Source: Pedobacter sp. Leaf176 (lineage in GTDB: Bacteria > Bacteroidota > Bacteroidia > Sphingobacteriales > Sphingobacteriaceae). From it: a DNA stretch of 64,000 nt. Location: positions 502,280 through 566,279 of the forward strand of contig NZ_LMPD01000002.1 of the NCBI RefSeq assembly GCF_001424305.1, given 5' to 3'. Of this stretch, positions 25,391 to 33,578 are shown piece by piece; the first letter of the stretch is position 1; every line of letters starts with the position of its first letter. Below the pieces are notes generated by a model. The model did not search any database. It saw only the letters and a program-made list of their open reading frames with translations, and was not told where the DNA came from. The position numbers and the translations under genes are program-made.

Positions 25391-25416
25391 TTTACCTAAA
25401 AATAAATTTAGGTAAA
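25391..25416. promoter_or_regulatory. Probable MntR operator before mntR-mntH
   Basis: TTTACCTAAA (25391-25400) and TTTAGGTAAA (25407-25416) form a perfect 10-bp inverted repeat with a 6-base centre. It ends five bases before the mntR ATG. Position, symmetry and the A/T-CC-GG composition fit a DtxR/MntR-type site, so the regulator probably represses its own operon when manganese or iron is plentiful. Confidence 0.7.
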
Positions 25417-25421
25417 CACAA

Positions 25422-26084
25422 ATGCGAAGTTTTACTGAAGAGAATTATCTTAAGATAATTTATCATTTAGCTGAAAAAACAAATAACGTACAGACAAATG
25501 CAATTGCTGAACAAATTCAGACAAAGCCGGCTTCCGTTACAGATATGATAAAAAAACTAGCCGAAAAGGATTTGGTCGACTATGTTAAATACCAGGGTGT
25601 TACTCTGACAGAAAAAGGAAAACAGGCCGCTGTAGACATTGTAAGAAAGCACAGATTGTGGGAAGTTTTTTTGGTAGATAAGCTTAATTTTAAGTGGGAT
25701 GAGGTACATGACGTCGCCGAAGAGTTAGAGCATATCAAGTCTGTTGATTTAATTGAAAGACTGGATGAATTTTTGGGTTTTCCGAAATCAGATCCCCATG
25801 GAGATCCTATTCCTGATAAACATGGAAGATTTGCAAAAACACAATTCATAAAATTAACAGAGCTTAAAATTGGTGATGGCGGAACAATTACAGGAGTAAG
25901 TCAACACAGTTCTGCTTTTTTAAAACACCTTGAAAAATTAGGTTTAACACTTGGCAAACAAATCGAAGTATCTGATGTTACGGATTTCGATGGTTCAGTA
26001 GAAATCTTAGTTACCGGCAAACAAATTAATATTAGTAGAGAAGTTGCAAAACATATTTTAATCAGCACCAATGGCAAAAACTGA
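25422..26084 (+). CDS. mntR: DtxR/MntR-family metal-dependent regulator (220 aa)
   Basis: Metal-sensing repressor. Winged helix at about 1-62 (YLKIIYHLAEKTNNVQTNAIAE, KPASVTDMIKKLAEKDLVDY), metal-binding dimerisation domain at about 65-140 (GKQAAVDIVRKHRLWEVFLVD, AEELEHIKS, DPHGDPIPDKHG), and a C-terminal FeoA/SH3-like domain (KLTELKIGDGGTITGVSQHS). The next gene is a divalent metal transporter that overlaps its end by 14 bases, so the pair is translationally coupled. A palindrome at 25391-25416 is the likely operator. Mn2+ rather than Fe2+ is inferred from the Nramp partner. Confidence 0.9.
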   Translation: MRSFTEENYLKIIYHLAEKTNNVQTNAIAEQIQTKPASVTDMIKKLAEKDLVDYVKYQGVTLTEKGKQAAVDIVRKHRLWEVFLVDKLNFKWDEVHDVAEELEHIKSVDLIERLDEFLGFPKSDPHGDPIPDKHGRFAKTQFIKLTELKIGDGGTITGVSQHSSAFLKHLEKLGLTLGKQIEVSDVTDFDGSVEILVTGKQINISREVAKHILISTNGKN

Positions 26085-27933
26085 ATCGCTAAGTGAAGTA
26101 CATCAGAGTGTAAATACGGATAAGCGAAAAGGATGGCGCAGAATTTTATCCTTTATTGGTCCTGCTTACCTGATAAGTGTCGGTTACATGGATCCCGGAA
26201 ACTGGGCAACTGATTTAGCAGGTGGAAGCAAATTTGGTTACCAGCTTATCTGGGTATTGTTGATGTCTAATCTCATCGCCCTGTTGCTTCAATCGCTAAG
26301 TGCCCGTTTAGGGATAGTCCGGGGTTTGGATCTGGCCCAGGCGTCGAAGCATGCATATCCCCGTTGGGCAAATATTCCTTTGTTCGGATTGGCACAGCTT
26401 GCTATAATTGCTTGTGATTTGGCAGAAATAATTGGCATGGCGATCGGTTTGCAATTGCTTTTCGGCTTACCATTAATCTGGGGTATTTCTATTACCATCT
26501 TTGACACAATTTTATTGCTTTTCTTATTAAATAAGGGGATGAGGGCAATGGAGGGCTTTATCGTGTCGATGGTATTTATAGTCGGCATTTCGTTTTTGGT
26601 AGAAATGTTCATTGTTGAACCATCCCTTAAAGAAGTCGCAAAAGGATTTGAGCCATCATTGTTAAGCGGAGATGCACTTTATATTGCAATAGGCATCATT
26701 GGTGCGACTGTTATGCCACACAATCTTTACTTGCACTCCTCCCTTGTACAAACCAGAAAAATAGAACGAACTACGAAAGGAATAAAGGAAGCGCTAAAAT
26801 TTAATTTGATAGATACAACCGTTGCTCTAAATCTAGCATTTTTTGTAAACGCTGCCATTTTAATCCTGGCTGCAGCCGCTTTTTATAAAAACGGTTTACA
26901 TGAAGTGGCTGAAATTCAGGATGCACACAAACTGTTATCAAATATTTTTGGAAATGTTGCGCCAACACTTTTTGCTATAGCATTAATCGCAGCCGGACAA
27001 AGCTCTACTGTAACTGGTACGCTCGCGGGGCAGATCATTATGGAAGGCCATATTAACTTGAGGATTCAACCCTGGTTAAGAAGATTAATTACTCGTTTAT
27101 TGGCCATCATTCCTGCCTTCTTCACCATACTTCATTATGGAGACGATGCTTTGGGCGGCTTACTGGTACTTAGCCAGGTTGTGCTAAGTTTACAACTTGG
27201 TTTTGCAGTCATCCCTTTAATTCATTTTACTTCAGACAGGAAGCAAATGAAAGATTTTGCCATAAAAACCTGGGTAAAAGTTTTGGCTTGGGGGAGCGCT
27301 TTATTAATTATCGCATTAAATGTAAAGCTCGTTATTGAGGAGATCTCAGGATGGACAAAGGATGCGAATTCCTGGTGGATTTATGTATTTGTGCTTCCAG
27401 CAGTAGTTGGGGTTACTTTGCTCATGCTGTATGTCTTCTTTCATCCATTGATAGATAAGCGCAACCTTAACCGGCAATTGGTCCCTCATGGTAATGCCCT
27501 CGATATTGGAAAGATAGATAAGATTAGTTATCAGCGCATTGGAATCGCGGTAGACTTTTCTAAAAACGATAGAAACACAATCAGGCATGCGCTTATTCAA
27601 GGGGGGAAAGATGCACAGTACTACCTGATACATATAGTAGAAACAGCAGCAGCCCGTTACCATGGAGATATTGTTATGGACCATGAAACTAAAAGCGATG
27701 CAGAGAACCTGGAAAAATATAAATTAAACCTTGCAGATTTGGGTTATAGTGCAATCGGTGTTGTTGGATTTGGTGGAACGGCAAAGGCAATTGCAGCCAT
27801 TAGCAATAAAAATAACCTAGAACTACTTGTAATGGGCGCACATGGGCATAAAGGCTTGAAAGACCTGATTTTTGGAACCACGGTTAATTCTGTACGCCAC
27901 AAAGTGAATATTCCTGTATTGATTATTAGATAG
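26071..27933 (+). CDS. mntH: Nramp divalent-metal transporter fused to a universal stress protein domain (620 aa)
   Basis: Proton-coupled importer of Mn2+/Fe2+ in the inner membrane. The Nramp part (about 1-445, eleven or so helices) has the metal-binding signatures DPGNWATDLAGG in helix 1 and MPHNLYLHSS in helix 6. The cytoplasmic C-terminal 150 residues form a UspA domain beginning ISYQRIGIAVDFSKND, with a complete ATP-binding motif (GAHGHKGLKDLIFGTT). Ordinary MntH is about 410-450 residues, so the Usp domain is an addition, perhaps coupling transport to nucleotide state. It overlaps mntR by 14 bases at its start and the convergent redoxin gene by 8 bases at its end. Confidence 0.92.
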   Translation: MAKTESLSEVHQSVNTDKRKGWRRILSFIGPAYLISVGYMDPGNWATDLAGGSKFGYQLIWVLLMSNLIALLLQSLSARLGIVRGLDLAQASKHAYPRWANIPLFGLAQLAIIACDLAEIIGMAIGLQLLFGLPLIWGISITIFDTILLLFLLNKGMRAMEGFIVSMVFIVGISFLVEMFIVEPSLKEVAKGFEPSLLSGDALYIAIGIIGATVMPHNLYLHSSLVQTRKIERTTKGIKEALKFNLIDTTVALNLAFFVNAAILILAAAAFYKNGLHEVAEIQDAHKLLSNIFGNVAPTLFAIALIAAGQSSTVTGTLAGQIIMEGHINLRIQPWLRRLITRLLAIIPAFFTILHYGDDALGGLLVLSQVVLSLQLGFAVIPLIHFTSDRKQMKDFAIKTWVKVLAWGSALLIIALNVKLVIEEISGWTKDANSWWIYVFVLPAVVGVTLLMLYVFFHPLIDKRNLNRQLVPHGNALDIGKIDKISYQRIGIAVDFSKNDRNTIRHALIQGGKDAQYYLIHIVETAAARYHGDIVMDHETKSDAENLEKYKLNLADLGYSAIGVVGFGGTAKAIAAISNKNNLELLVMGAHGHKGLKDLIFGTTVNSVRHKVNIPVLIIR

Positions 27934-28399
27934 ACTTTAACACTTTTTTAATGCCGCCGTCTCCATTACTGTAAACCAATAATTTACCAGACGGAGAATA
28001 AAGATACATTGCCGGATATTTGGTTGGTAAAAATGTCGGTATAAAAGTTCTGTTTTTGTCCTGAAGTACCGTAACATTTGGCTTCAAATTCAAACCGGGA
28101 GCATAAGAACTAAAAAACTTTTTTATGGAAACAGGTTCATCGAGTGTTATCATTAAAACACTAACGTTTTTAAACTTGCTATATGCATTGTTTAATTCCT
28201 TTGCTTCTCTCTGGCAGTGCTCGCAGGTACAATCAAATAGAATAAAAAGCGTTTTTTTAGATTGATTGATGTTTACATTGGAATATGGTTTACCATCCAA
28301 CTTGAAAAATTTGAATTGAGGCAGATAAGTCGGTTGTTGCGCATTTGCAGTTACCGCAAAAAATACGATTAAAATTAAAAACAGGTTTCTTAACTTCAT
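27926..28399 (-). CDS. Exported thioredoxin-like / TlpA-type protein (157 aa)
   Basis: A signal peptide (LFLILIVFFAVTANAQ) sends it to the periplasm. Thioredoxin fold with active site FDCTCEHCQREA (CEHC) and a further Cys two residues before it; cis-Pro in KYPAMYLYS. Probably reduces or relays disulfides in exported proteins, or acts in cytochrome or metal assembly; the partner is unknown. Its 3' end overlaps that of mntH by eight bases on the opposite strand. Confidence 0.8.
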   Translation of the reverse strand: MKLRNLFLILIVFFAVTANAQQPTYLPQFKFFKLDGKPYSNVNINQSKKTLFILFDCTCEHCQREAKELNNAYSKFKNVSVLMITLDEPVSIKKFFSSYAPGLNLKPNVTVLQDKNRTFIPTFLPTKYPAMYLYSPSGKLLVYSNGDGGIKKVLKSI

Positions 28400-28608
28400 A
28401 TTGGTAAAATAAATTCAAACTTAAATTTTTAATGTCGAAAGCAATAATAATAATCTAGGTTTTACAAAAGATGAACAAAATAGCAATAGACTAGCCGCGA
28501 TGTATCAATTAAAAAATGATATTCGGGCATTTTTTTTGATATTTGCAATCCAACTATTAATTAGTTGAAGACAGGTGGCTGTAAGGCTAAATAAAGACAA
28601 TACAAATT

Positions 28609-29058
28609 TTGAAAAACGATATCAACATAAAGAATAAAAGAGCTTATTTCGACTACAATTTAATCGATAAATATGTAGCCGGAATAGCGCTTTTGGGAAC
28701 AGAAATAAAAGCAATCAGACAGGGCAAGGCAAACATGACAGACGCTTTCTGTATGTTTATCGGGGGTAACCTTTATGTAAGAAACCTCCATATTTCCGAG
28801 TATAGCCACAGTTCTTTTTATCACCATGATATAAAAAGGGATCGCGCACTGTTACTCCAGAAAAGAGAGATAAAAAAACTCAAGGCCAAAGGTGAAGAAA
28901 AAGGGTATACTATTGTTCCGTTAAGAATTTTTGTAAATGAACGTGGTTTTGCAAAAATTGAAATCGCTTTAGCCCAAGGTAAAAAGGAATTCGATAAACG
29001 CGATAGCATTAAAGATCGGGATACCAAACGCGAACTGGACAGAGCAATGAAAAGGTAA
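28609..29058 (+). CDS. smpB: SsrA-binding protein SmpB (149 aa)
   Basis: Binds tmRNA and brings it to stalled ribosomes for trans-translation. The OB-barrel core is clear: IKNKRAYFDYNLIDKYVAGIA, GTEIKAIRQGKANMTDAFC, and the basic tail GKKEFDKRDSIKDRDTKREL. The only start giving the family N-terminus (MKNDINIKNKRAYF) is TTG at 28609; the first in-frame ATG is about 42 codons in and would remove a conserved strand. The tmRNA gene itself is not in the window. Confidence 0.94.
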   Translation: MKNDINIKNKRAYFDYNLIDKYVAGIALLGTEIKAIRQGKANMTDAFCMFIGGNLYVRNLHISEYSHSSFYHHDIKRDRALLLQKREIKKLKAKGEEKGYTIVPLRIFVNERGFAKIEIALAQGKKEFDKRDSIKDRDTKRELDRAMKR

Positions 29059-29112
29059 ATCAGTCTTTAGTTGTTGGCTAACAATTAAAAATAGAAAAAA
29101 CAAATAACCGAC

Positions 29113-29769
29113 TTACCACGCCTGATCGCCAACCAGCGGTACAAACCTGAATGTATCCAGTACAATTTTTTCATAATCTGTATCGCTGACCCTTAGTACA
29201 GTAACCATCTTTTGTGTTTTTTCGTCGCCAACCGGAATGACCAGGATTCCCCCAACTTTAAGTTGCTTAAGTAGGATTTCAGGTACCAGCGGTGCACCGG
29301 CAGTTACTATTATTTTATCGTATGGCGCGTGTTCCGCGATTCCTTTCGAACCGTCGCCACAAAAAAAAGTCGGTTTATAACCCATTCCCGGCAAAACCTG
29401 AATGGTACGGTTGTAAATGTTTTCCTGCCGTTCTATAGTAAATACTTTCGCACCAAGCTCCATTAGTATACAGGTCTGATATCCGGATCCGGTACCTATT
29501 TCCAGTACTTTATCCCCGTTTTTGATATGAAGCAATTCACTTTGATACGCTACCGTGTAAGGCTGAGATATGGTTTGCCCATCTCCGATTGGAAAGGCAA
29601 TATCTTTGTAAGATTGATTCCAGAAAGTTTCATCAAAAAAGAAATGACGGGGAACTTTGCCCATCGCTTTTAAAACATTTTCATCCTCAATACCACGCGA
29701 TTTTAATAACTCAACAAGCTTCTTTCTCGCTCCTCTTTCCCGGTAATTATCAACAAATTTATAGGCCAT
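29113..29769 (-). CDS. pcm: Protein-L-isoaspartate O-methyltransferase (218 aa)
   Basis: Repairs isoaspartyl residues in aged proteins by SAM-dependent methylation. Visible: the FPIGDGQTISQPYTVAYQSE region, motif I VLEIGTGSGYQTCILMELGA, motif II PYDKIIVTAGAP and motif III LLKQLKVGGILVIPVG. Family length. Convergent with smpB, with 54 bases between. Confidence 0.94.
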   Translation of the reverse strand: MAYKFVDNYRERGARKKLVELLKSRGIEDENVLKAMGKVPRHFFFDETFWNQSYKDIAFPIGDGQTISQPYTVAYQSELLHIKNGDKVLEIGTGSGYQTCILMELGAKVFTIERQENIYNRTIQVLPGMGYKPTFFCGDGSKGIAEHAPYDKIIVTAGAPLVPEILLKQLKVGGILVIPVGDEKTQKMVTVLRVSDTDYEKIVLDTFRFVPLVGDQAW

Positions 29770-29857
29770 GAAGTTTCAAAAGTAGTTTTTTTAAGTGGTG
29801 ATACAAGGTAGAAATTTTATTAATATTGTAAGTAACAGGAAATCAAAACCAAAAATA

Positions 29858-29890
29858 TTGGAGTTTCATTTCTACCTAATAATATATTTG
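29858..29890 (+). promoter_or_regulatory. Promoter of the 225-aa outer-membrane protein
   Basis: TTG (29858-29860) and TATATTTG (29883-29890), 22 bases apart, within the range accepted for Bacteroidota. The leader would be about 55 bases. Confidence 0.5.
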
Positions 29891-29948
29891 TCCGGCATAG
29901 AATTATTTTTACTTTTGAAAACCGGCATTATTTATAATCGGAACATCT

Positions 29949-30626
29949 ATGAAAAAAGTATCACTAAGTGCTGTTGCTCTCCTTTTAACTATATCGTCCT
30001 TCGCACAATCGAGTGCCGATTATAACTATTCAATTGGCATAAGAGCATTTAGTACAATGCAATTACCTAAAATTTTAAATCAAACTAATACGCAGGATTA
30101 TACAAAAATGTATACTAATGGTGCTTTAATAAAGTTCAACGACAATCAAATAAGTTATAGAATTAGCGGAAATTACTACCGTGACAATATTGAATTTAAA
30201 AATACTTGCGAATCTTGCCAGATTGCAAAAGGTAAAGTAACCGATTATTCTGTTAAAATTGGATTTGAAAAAAGCTTTAACTATTCGCGGGTTCAACCCT
30301 ATTTCGCATTTGATTTAGGCTATCGTTCTAATCGTTTTACTGGAACGCTTTCTGATGCAAATCCTACATCCAACAGTATAATTCAAAATACAGATGCTGT
30401 TAAGAATGGATTGGTAATGACCCCGTCTTTAGGCTTAAAAATTAATATTCTTTCAACGCTGTGTATTTTTGCTGAAAGCAATTTAGATTTCAACTATTCT
30501 TATGAGAAGCAAGATATTTCAGATCCGAATGGTGTAGGAAGGACGGTAAATACTTACCGCAAATGGGAGTTTTTATTAAACCCGGTTTCGGCAGGCATTC
30601 AATTTAATTTCAACAGTAAAAATTAA
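29949..30626 (+). CDS. Outer-membrane beta-barrel protein (225 aa)
   Basis: Signal peptide (MKKVSLSAVALLLTISSFAQ) followed by alternating polar/hydrophobic strands (YNYSIGIRAFSTMQ, RISGNYYRDNIEF, KIGFEKSFNYSRVQPYFAFD) and the C-terminal strand PVSAGIQFNF, typical of small eight-strand barrels. One CESC pair in an outer loop (residues about 87-90) may form a disulfide. Function unknown. Its stop overlaps the priA 3' end by four bases on the opposite strand. Confidence 0.75.
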   Translation: MKKVSLSAVALLLTISSFAQSSADYNYSIGIRAFSTMQLPKILNQTNTQDYTKMYTNGALIKFNDNQISYRISGNYYRDNIEFKNTCESCQIAKGKVTDYSVKIGFEKSFNYSRVQPYFAFDLGYRSNRFTGTLSDANPTSNSIIQNTDAVKNGLVMTPSLGLKINILSTLCIFAESNLDFNYSYEKQDISDPNGVGRTVNTYRKWEFLLNPVSAGIQFNFNSKN

Positions 30627-33103
30627 TACGGATCTACGTCGATTTGGATTAAAACGCTTTTAAAATCCTTCATCGCATTAAATTCAGTAAGTGTTTCTCT
30701 TAACACATGCTTTACTTTGTTTATGGCAGTATGTTTATCTGCTTTAATAATAATTTGTTTTATATAAAGATTCCTAACTCTGCCAACTAGAGGCTGTTCA
30801 GGGCCGAGAACACGTTGACCGAACTTGGCCTTTAAGGTTTGTGCTAAAAACAAAGCTGACCTTTCTAAAACGTTGATATCTTTATGCTTTACAGCAATAA
30901 AAATCATCCTTGAAAAAGGTGGATATAAAAATTTTTCACGCTCTGTGATTTCGTCGTGGTACATTCCGACATAATCATTATCAACTACCTGTTTAATAAT
31001 CCTATTTTCAGCATCATATGTCTGTATACATACATTACCCTGATCTGCCCGTCTTCCGGCTCTGCCAGCTACCTGGGCTAATAGCTGATAACTTCTCTCG
31101 TAAGCTCTAAAATCGGGATAACCTAATAATGTGTCTGCATTTATTACGCCAATTAGGCTCAAATTATCAAAATCCAATCCTTTAGCAACCATTTGTGTAC
31201 CAATTAGGATATCTGTTTTCTTCTCCTGAAAATCAGTCAGAATTTGTTGAAGGCCATTTCTGGTTTTGGTTGTATCCATGTCCAATCGTGCAATGGAAAC
31301 GCTAGGATAAAGCAGTTTTAACTCTTCTTCTATTCGTTCGGTACCAAAACCCTTTTGCTCGATATGCACGGAACCGCAGGCAGGGCAAATGTTAACGCTA
31401 CTTTGCTGATAACCACAATAATGACAATGTAATTTACCACTGCTTTTATGGTAGGTTAAACTTACATCGCAATTAATGCATTTTGGTGTATAACCACAGG
31501 TTGCGCAGATAAGAATCGTGGCATAGCCTCTCCTGTTCTGAAAGAGTACGATTTGCTCTTTTTTACTTAACGCCAGATCCATATCTTTTATCAACACACT
31601 GGAAAAATAAGAAACCATCGTTTTCCGTTTAGTTTCTTCAGAAATGCTAACAATCTGCTGGTTGGGCAATTGTACACCACCAAAGCGTTCTTTCATTTCT
31701 ACCAGACCATACTTTCCACTTAATGCATTATGATAACTTTCTAAAGATGGCGTCGCCGAACCAAGGATAACCTTTGCCTGGTGCAAATGCGCCAGGTAAA
31801 TGGCCGAATCTCTGGCTTGATATCTTGGCGCGGGGTCGTATTGTTTATAGGATGGCTCATGCTCCTCGTCTACCACAATTAATTTCAAATCTTGAAAAGG
31901 CAAAAAAATAGCCGAACGGGCGCCTAAAATAACTTTAAAGGCGCTATTCTTAACTTTATTCCAGATTTCTACCCGTTCACTGTTATTAAACTTGGAGTGG
32001 TAAACGCCAATTGAATTACCAAAATACTGCTTTATTCGTTCAACGATTTGAGTCGTCAAGGCAATTTCTGGAAGGAGAAATAAAATCTGCCCATCATTGC
32101 TGTTCATAACCTGTTCAATAAGCTTAATATAAACCTGAGTTTTACCAGAGGCGGTAACTCCATGAAGCAGAACGACATCCTTATCTTCAAAGGATAAATT
32201 AATTTGATTTAATGCCTTTTGTTGCCCATCATTTAAAGTAAAGTTGATACTAAAGCTATCATCATTAGGAGCCAGTCGACTTACCGGACGCTTAAGTACT
32301 ATAAAAATATCTTTATCGGTCAGAGCCTTTAGAGTTGCCGGCCCACAATTACTTTCTTCAAGTAGTTGCTCTTTGGAAATTGGCATGCCTAATCTATCTA
32401 ATTTCAAATAAGCCATTAGGGCATCCAGCTGTTTGGGTGCTTTCTCTAAAATTGAAAAAAGTTGTTTTAAATTATCACTTTCACTGTAGAATTCATTAAG
32501 CGTGATAAATGATTTCATTAATGGCCTATATTTTTGAATCACCTCTTCAGCTACCAAAATAAGCTCTTTATCCAATAAATGGTTAATAATCGGGTAAATC
32601 GTTTTTTGTCCTAAAAGTTTAGAAACATCATTTACAGTAAGCTTTTTTTGTTTCTTTAATGTGTTAATGATTACCTCTTCCTTTTCGGAAAGCTCTACAG
32701 AATTATCAAAATCATCACGAAGAATTAATATGGTCTCGCTAGCCAATTTTAAACCTGCAGGTAAGGCCGCCGACATAACATCCCCTTCGTTGCACATGTA
32801 ATAGTCTGTCATCCATGACCAGAATTTAAGCTGTGTACTTGTAACTGATGGAGTGGAATCTATAACATCAAGAATGTATTTGGCTTCATAAGCGATAGGT
32901 GGGTTTTTAGTTATGGCATTAATTAAAGCGGTATAAATTTTATATTTACCAAATTGAACAACGACCCTTTTACCTATTTCAATCTGATCATTTAGTTCGA
33001 AAGGAACCCGGTAAGTATAGTTTTTTGCCAAAGATAAAGGCAAAATAACCTCAATAAAAAGCGTTTCCCTTTCTGTAAAAATATCCGGTTCAAACTCGAT
33101 CAT
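30623..33103 (-). CDS. priA: Primosomal protein N', replication restart helicase (826 aa)
   Basis: DEAH-type 3'-5' helicase that reloads the replisome at stalled forks. N-terminal DNA-binding region, Walker A GVTASGKTQVYIKL, Walker B VVDEEHEPSYKQ, helicase motif LGSATPSLES, the zinc-binding block with eight Cys (CATCGYTPKCINC, CHYCGYQQSSVNICPACG), then LIGTQMVAKGLDFDN and QVAGRAGRR. Length is above the E. coli enzyme but normal for Bacteroidota. Its first base is shared with the end of the DUF423 gene upstream (stop and start overlap). Confidence 0.95.
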   Translation of the reverse strand: MIEFEPDIFTERETLFIEVILPLSLAKNYTYRVPFELNDQIEIGKRVVVQFGKYKIYTALINAITKNPPIAYEAKYILDVIDSTPSVTSTQLKFWSWMTDYYMCNEGDVMSAALPAGLKLASETILILRDDFDNSVELSEKEEVIINTLKKQKKLTVNDVSKLLGQKTIYPIINHLLDKELILVAEEVIQKYRPLMKSFITLNEFYSESDNLKQLFSILEKAPKQLDALMAYLKLDRLGMPISKEQLLEESNCGPATLKALTDKDIFIVLKRPVSRLAPNDDSFSINFTLNDGQQKALNQINLSFEDKDVVLLHGVTASGKTQVYIKLIEQVMNSNDGQILFLLPEIALTTQIVERIKQYFGNSIGVYHSKFNNSERVEIWNKVKNSAFKVILGARSAIFLPFQDLKLIVVDEEHEPSYKQYDPAPRYQARDSAIYLAHLHQAKVILGSATPSLESYHNALSGKYGLVEMKERFGGVQLPNQQIVSISEETKRKTMVSYFSSVLIKDMDLALSKKEQIVLFQNRRGYATILICATCGYTPKCINCDVSLTYHKSSGKLHCHYCGYQQSSVNICPACGSVHIEQKGFGTERIEEELKLLYPSVSIARLDMDTTKTRNGLQQILTDFQEKKTDILIGTQMVAKGLDFDNLSLIGVINADTLLGYPDFRAYERSYQLLAQVAGRAGRRADQGNVCIQTYDAENRIIKQVVDNDYVGMYHDEITEREKFLYPPFSRMIFIAVKHKDINVLERSALFLAQTLKAKFGQRVLGPEQPLVGRVRNLYIKQIIIKADKHTAINKVKHVLRETLTEFNAMKDFKSVLIQIDVDPY

Positions 33104-33489
33104 TATTTATCCTTTACAGCCGCAAAAAATAGCATTATCCAACCTAGCACAAAAAGCAGACCTCCAATTGGGGTAATCGGACCCAGAATATCCACAAAAG
33201 CCAAGTTTAATAAACTTCTGGTTGAGAGCAAATAAAGAGAGCCGGAAAAAAGTAGAATTCCAAAAGTGAAGCAAAAATAAGCGATATTTATAAGTTTGTT
33301 CCTATAACGTGCAAATGTAGACAGGTATAAGAGCGCAAAAGTATGATAAAACTGGTAATCTACGCCTTTTTGCCAAATCTCTAAAGAAGGTGCGTCAATT
33401 AAAGCTTTTAAACCGTGCGCACCAAAAGCACCTAATAATACAGCTATAGCACCAAAGAAAGAAGCAGTCAGAATAATACGTTTGTTCAT
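33103..33489 (-). CDS. DUF423 family membrane protein (128 aa)
   Basis: Four-helix inner membrane protein of the DUF423/YgdD family, role unknown. Family start MNKRIILTASFFGAIAVLLG followed by AFGAHGLKA, then WQKGVDYQFYHTFALLYL and a last helix GGLLFVLGWIMLFFAA. It overlaps the priA start by one base, so the two are likely cotranscribed. Divergent from the 531-aa gene at 33579. Confidence 0.88.
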   Translation of the reverse strand: MNKRIILTASFFGAIAVLLGAFGAHGLKALIDAPSLEIWQKGVDYQFYHTFALLYLSTFARYRNKLINIAYFCFTFGILLFSGSLYLLSTRSLLNLAFVDILGPITPIGGLLFVLGWIMLFFAAVKDK

Positions 33490-33578
33490 AAAGTTTAGCT
33501 TAAGGCTGTCGCTAAATTAATAAAATGAGCAGGAACTTCGTACAAATGGCTGTAATAATTTAAATTTGTTCACAACAG

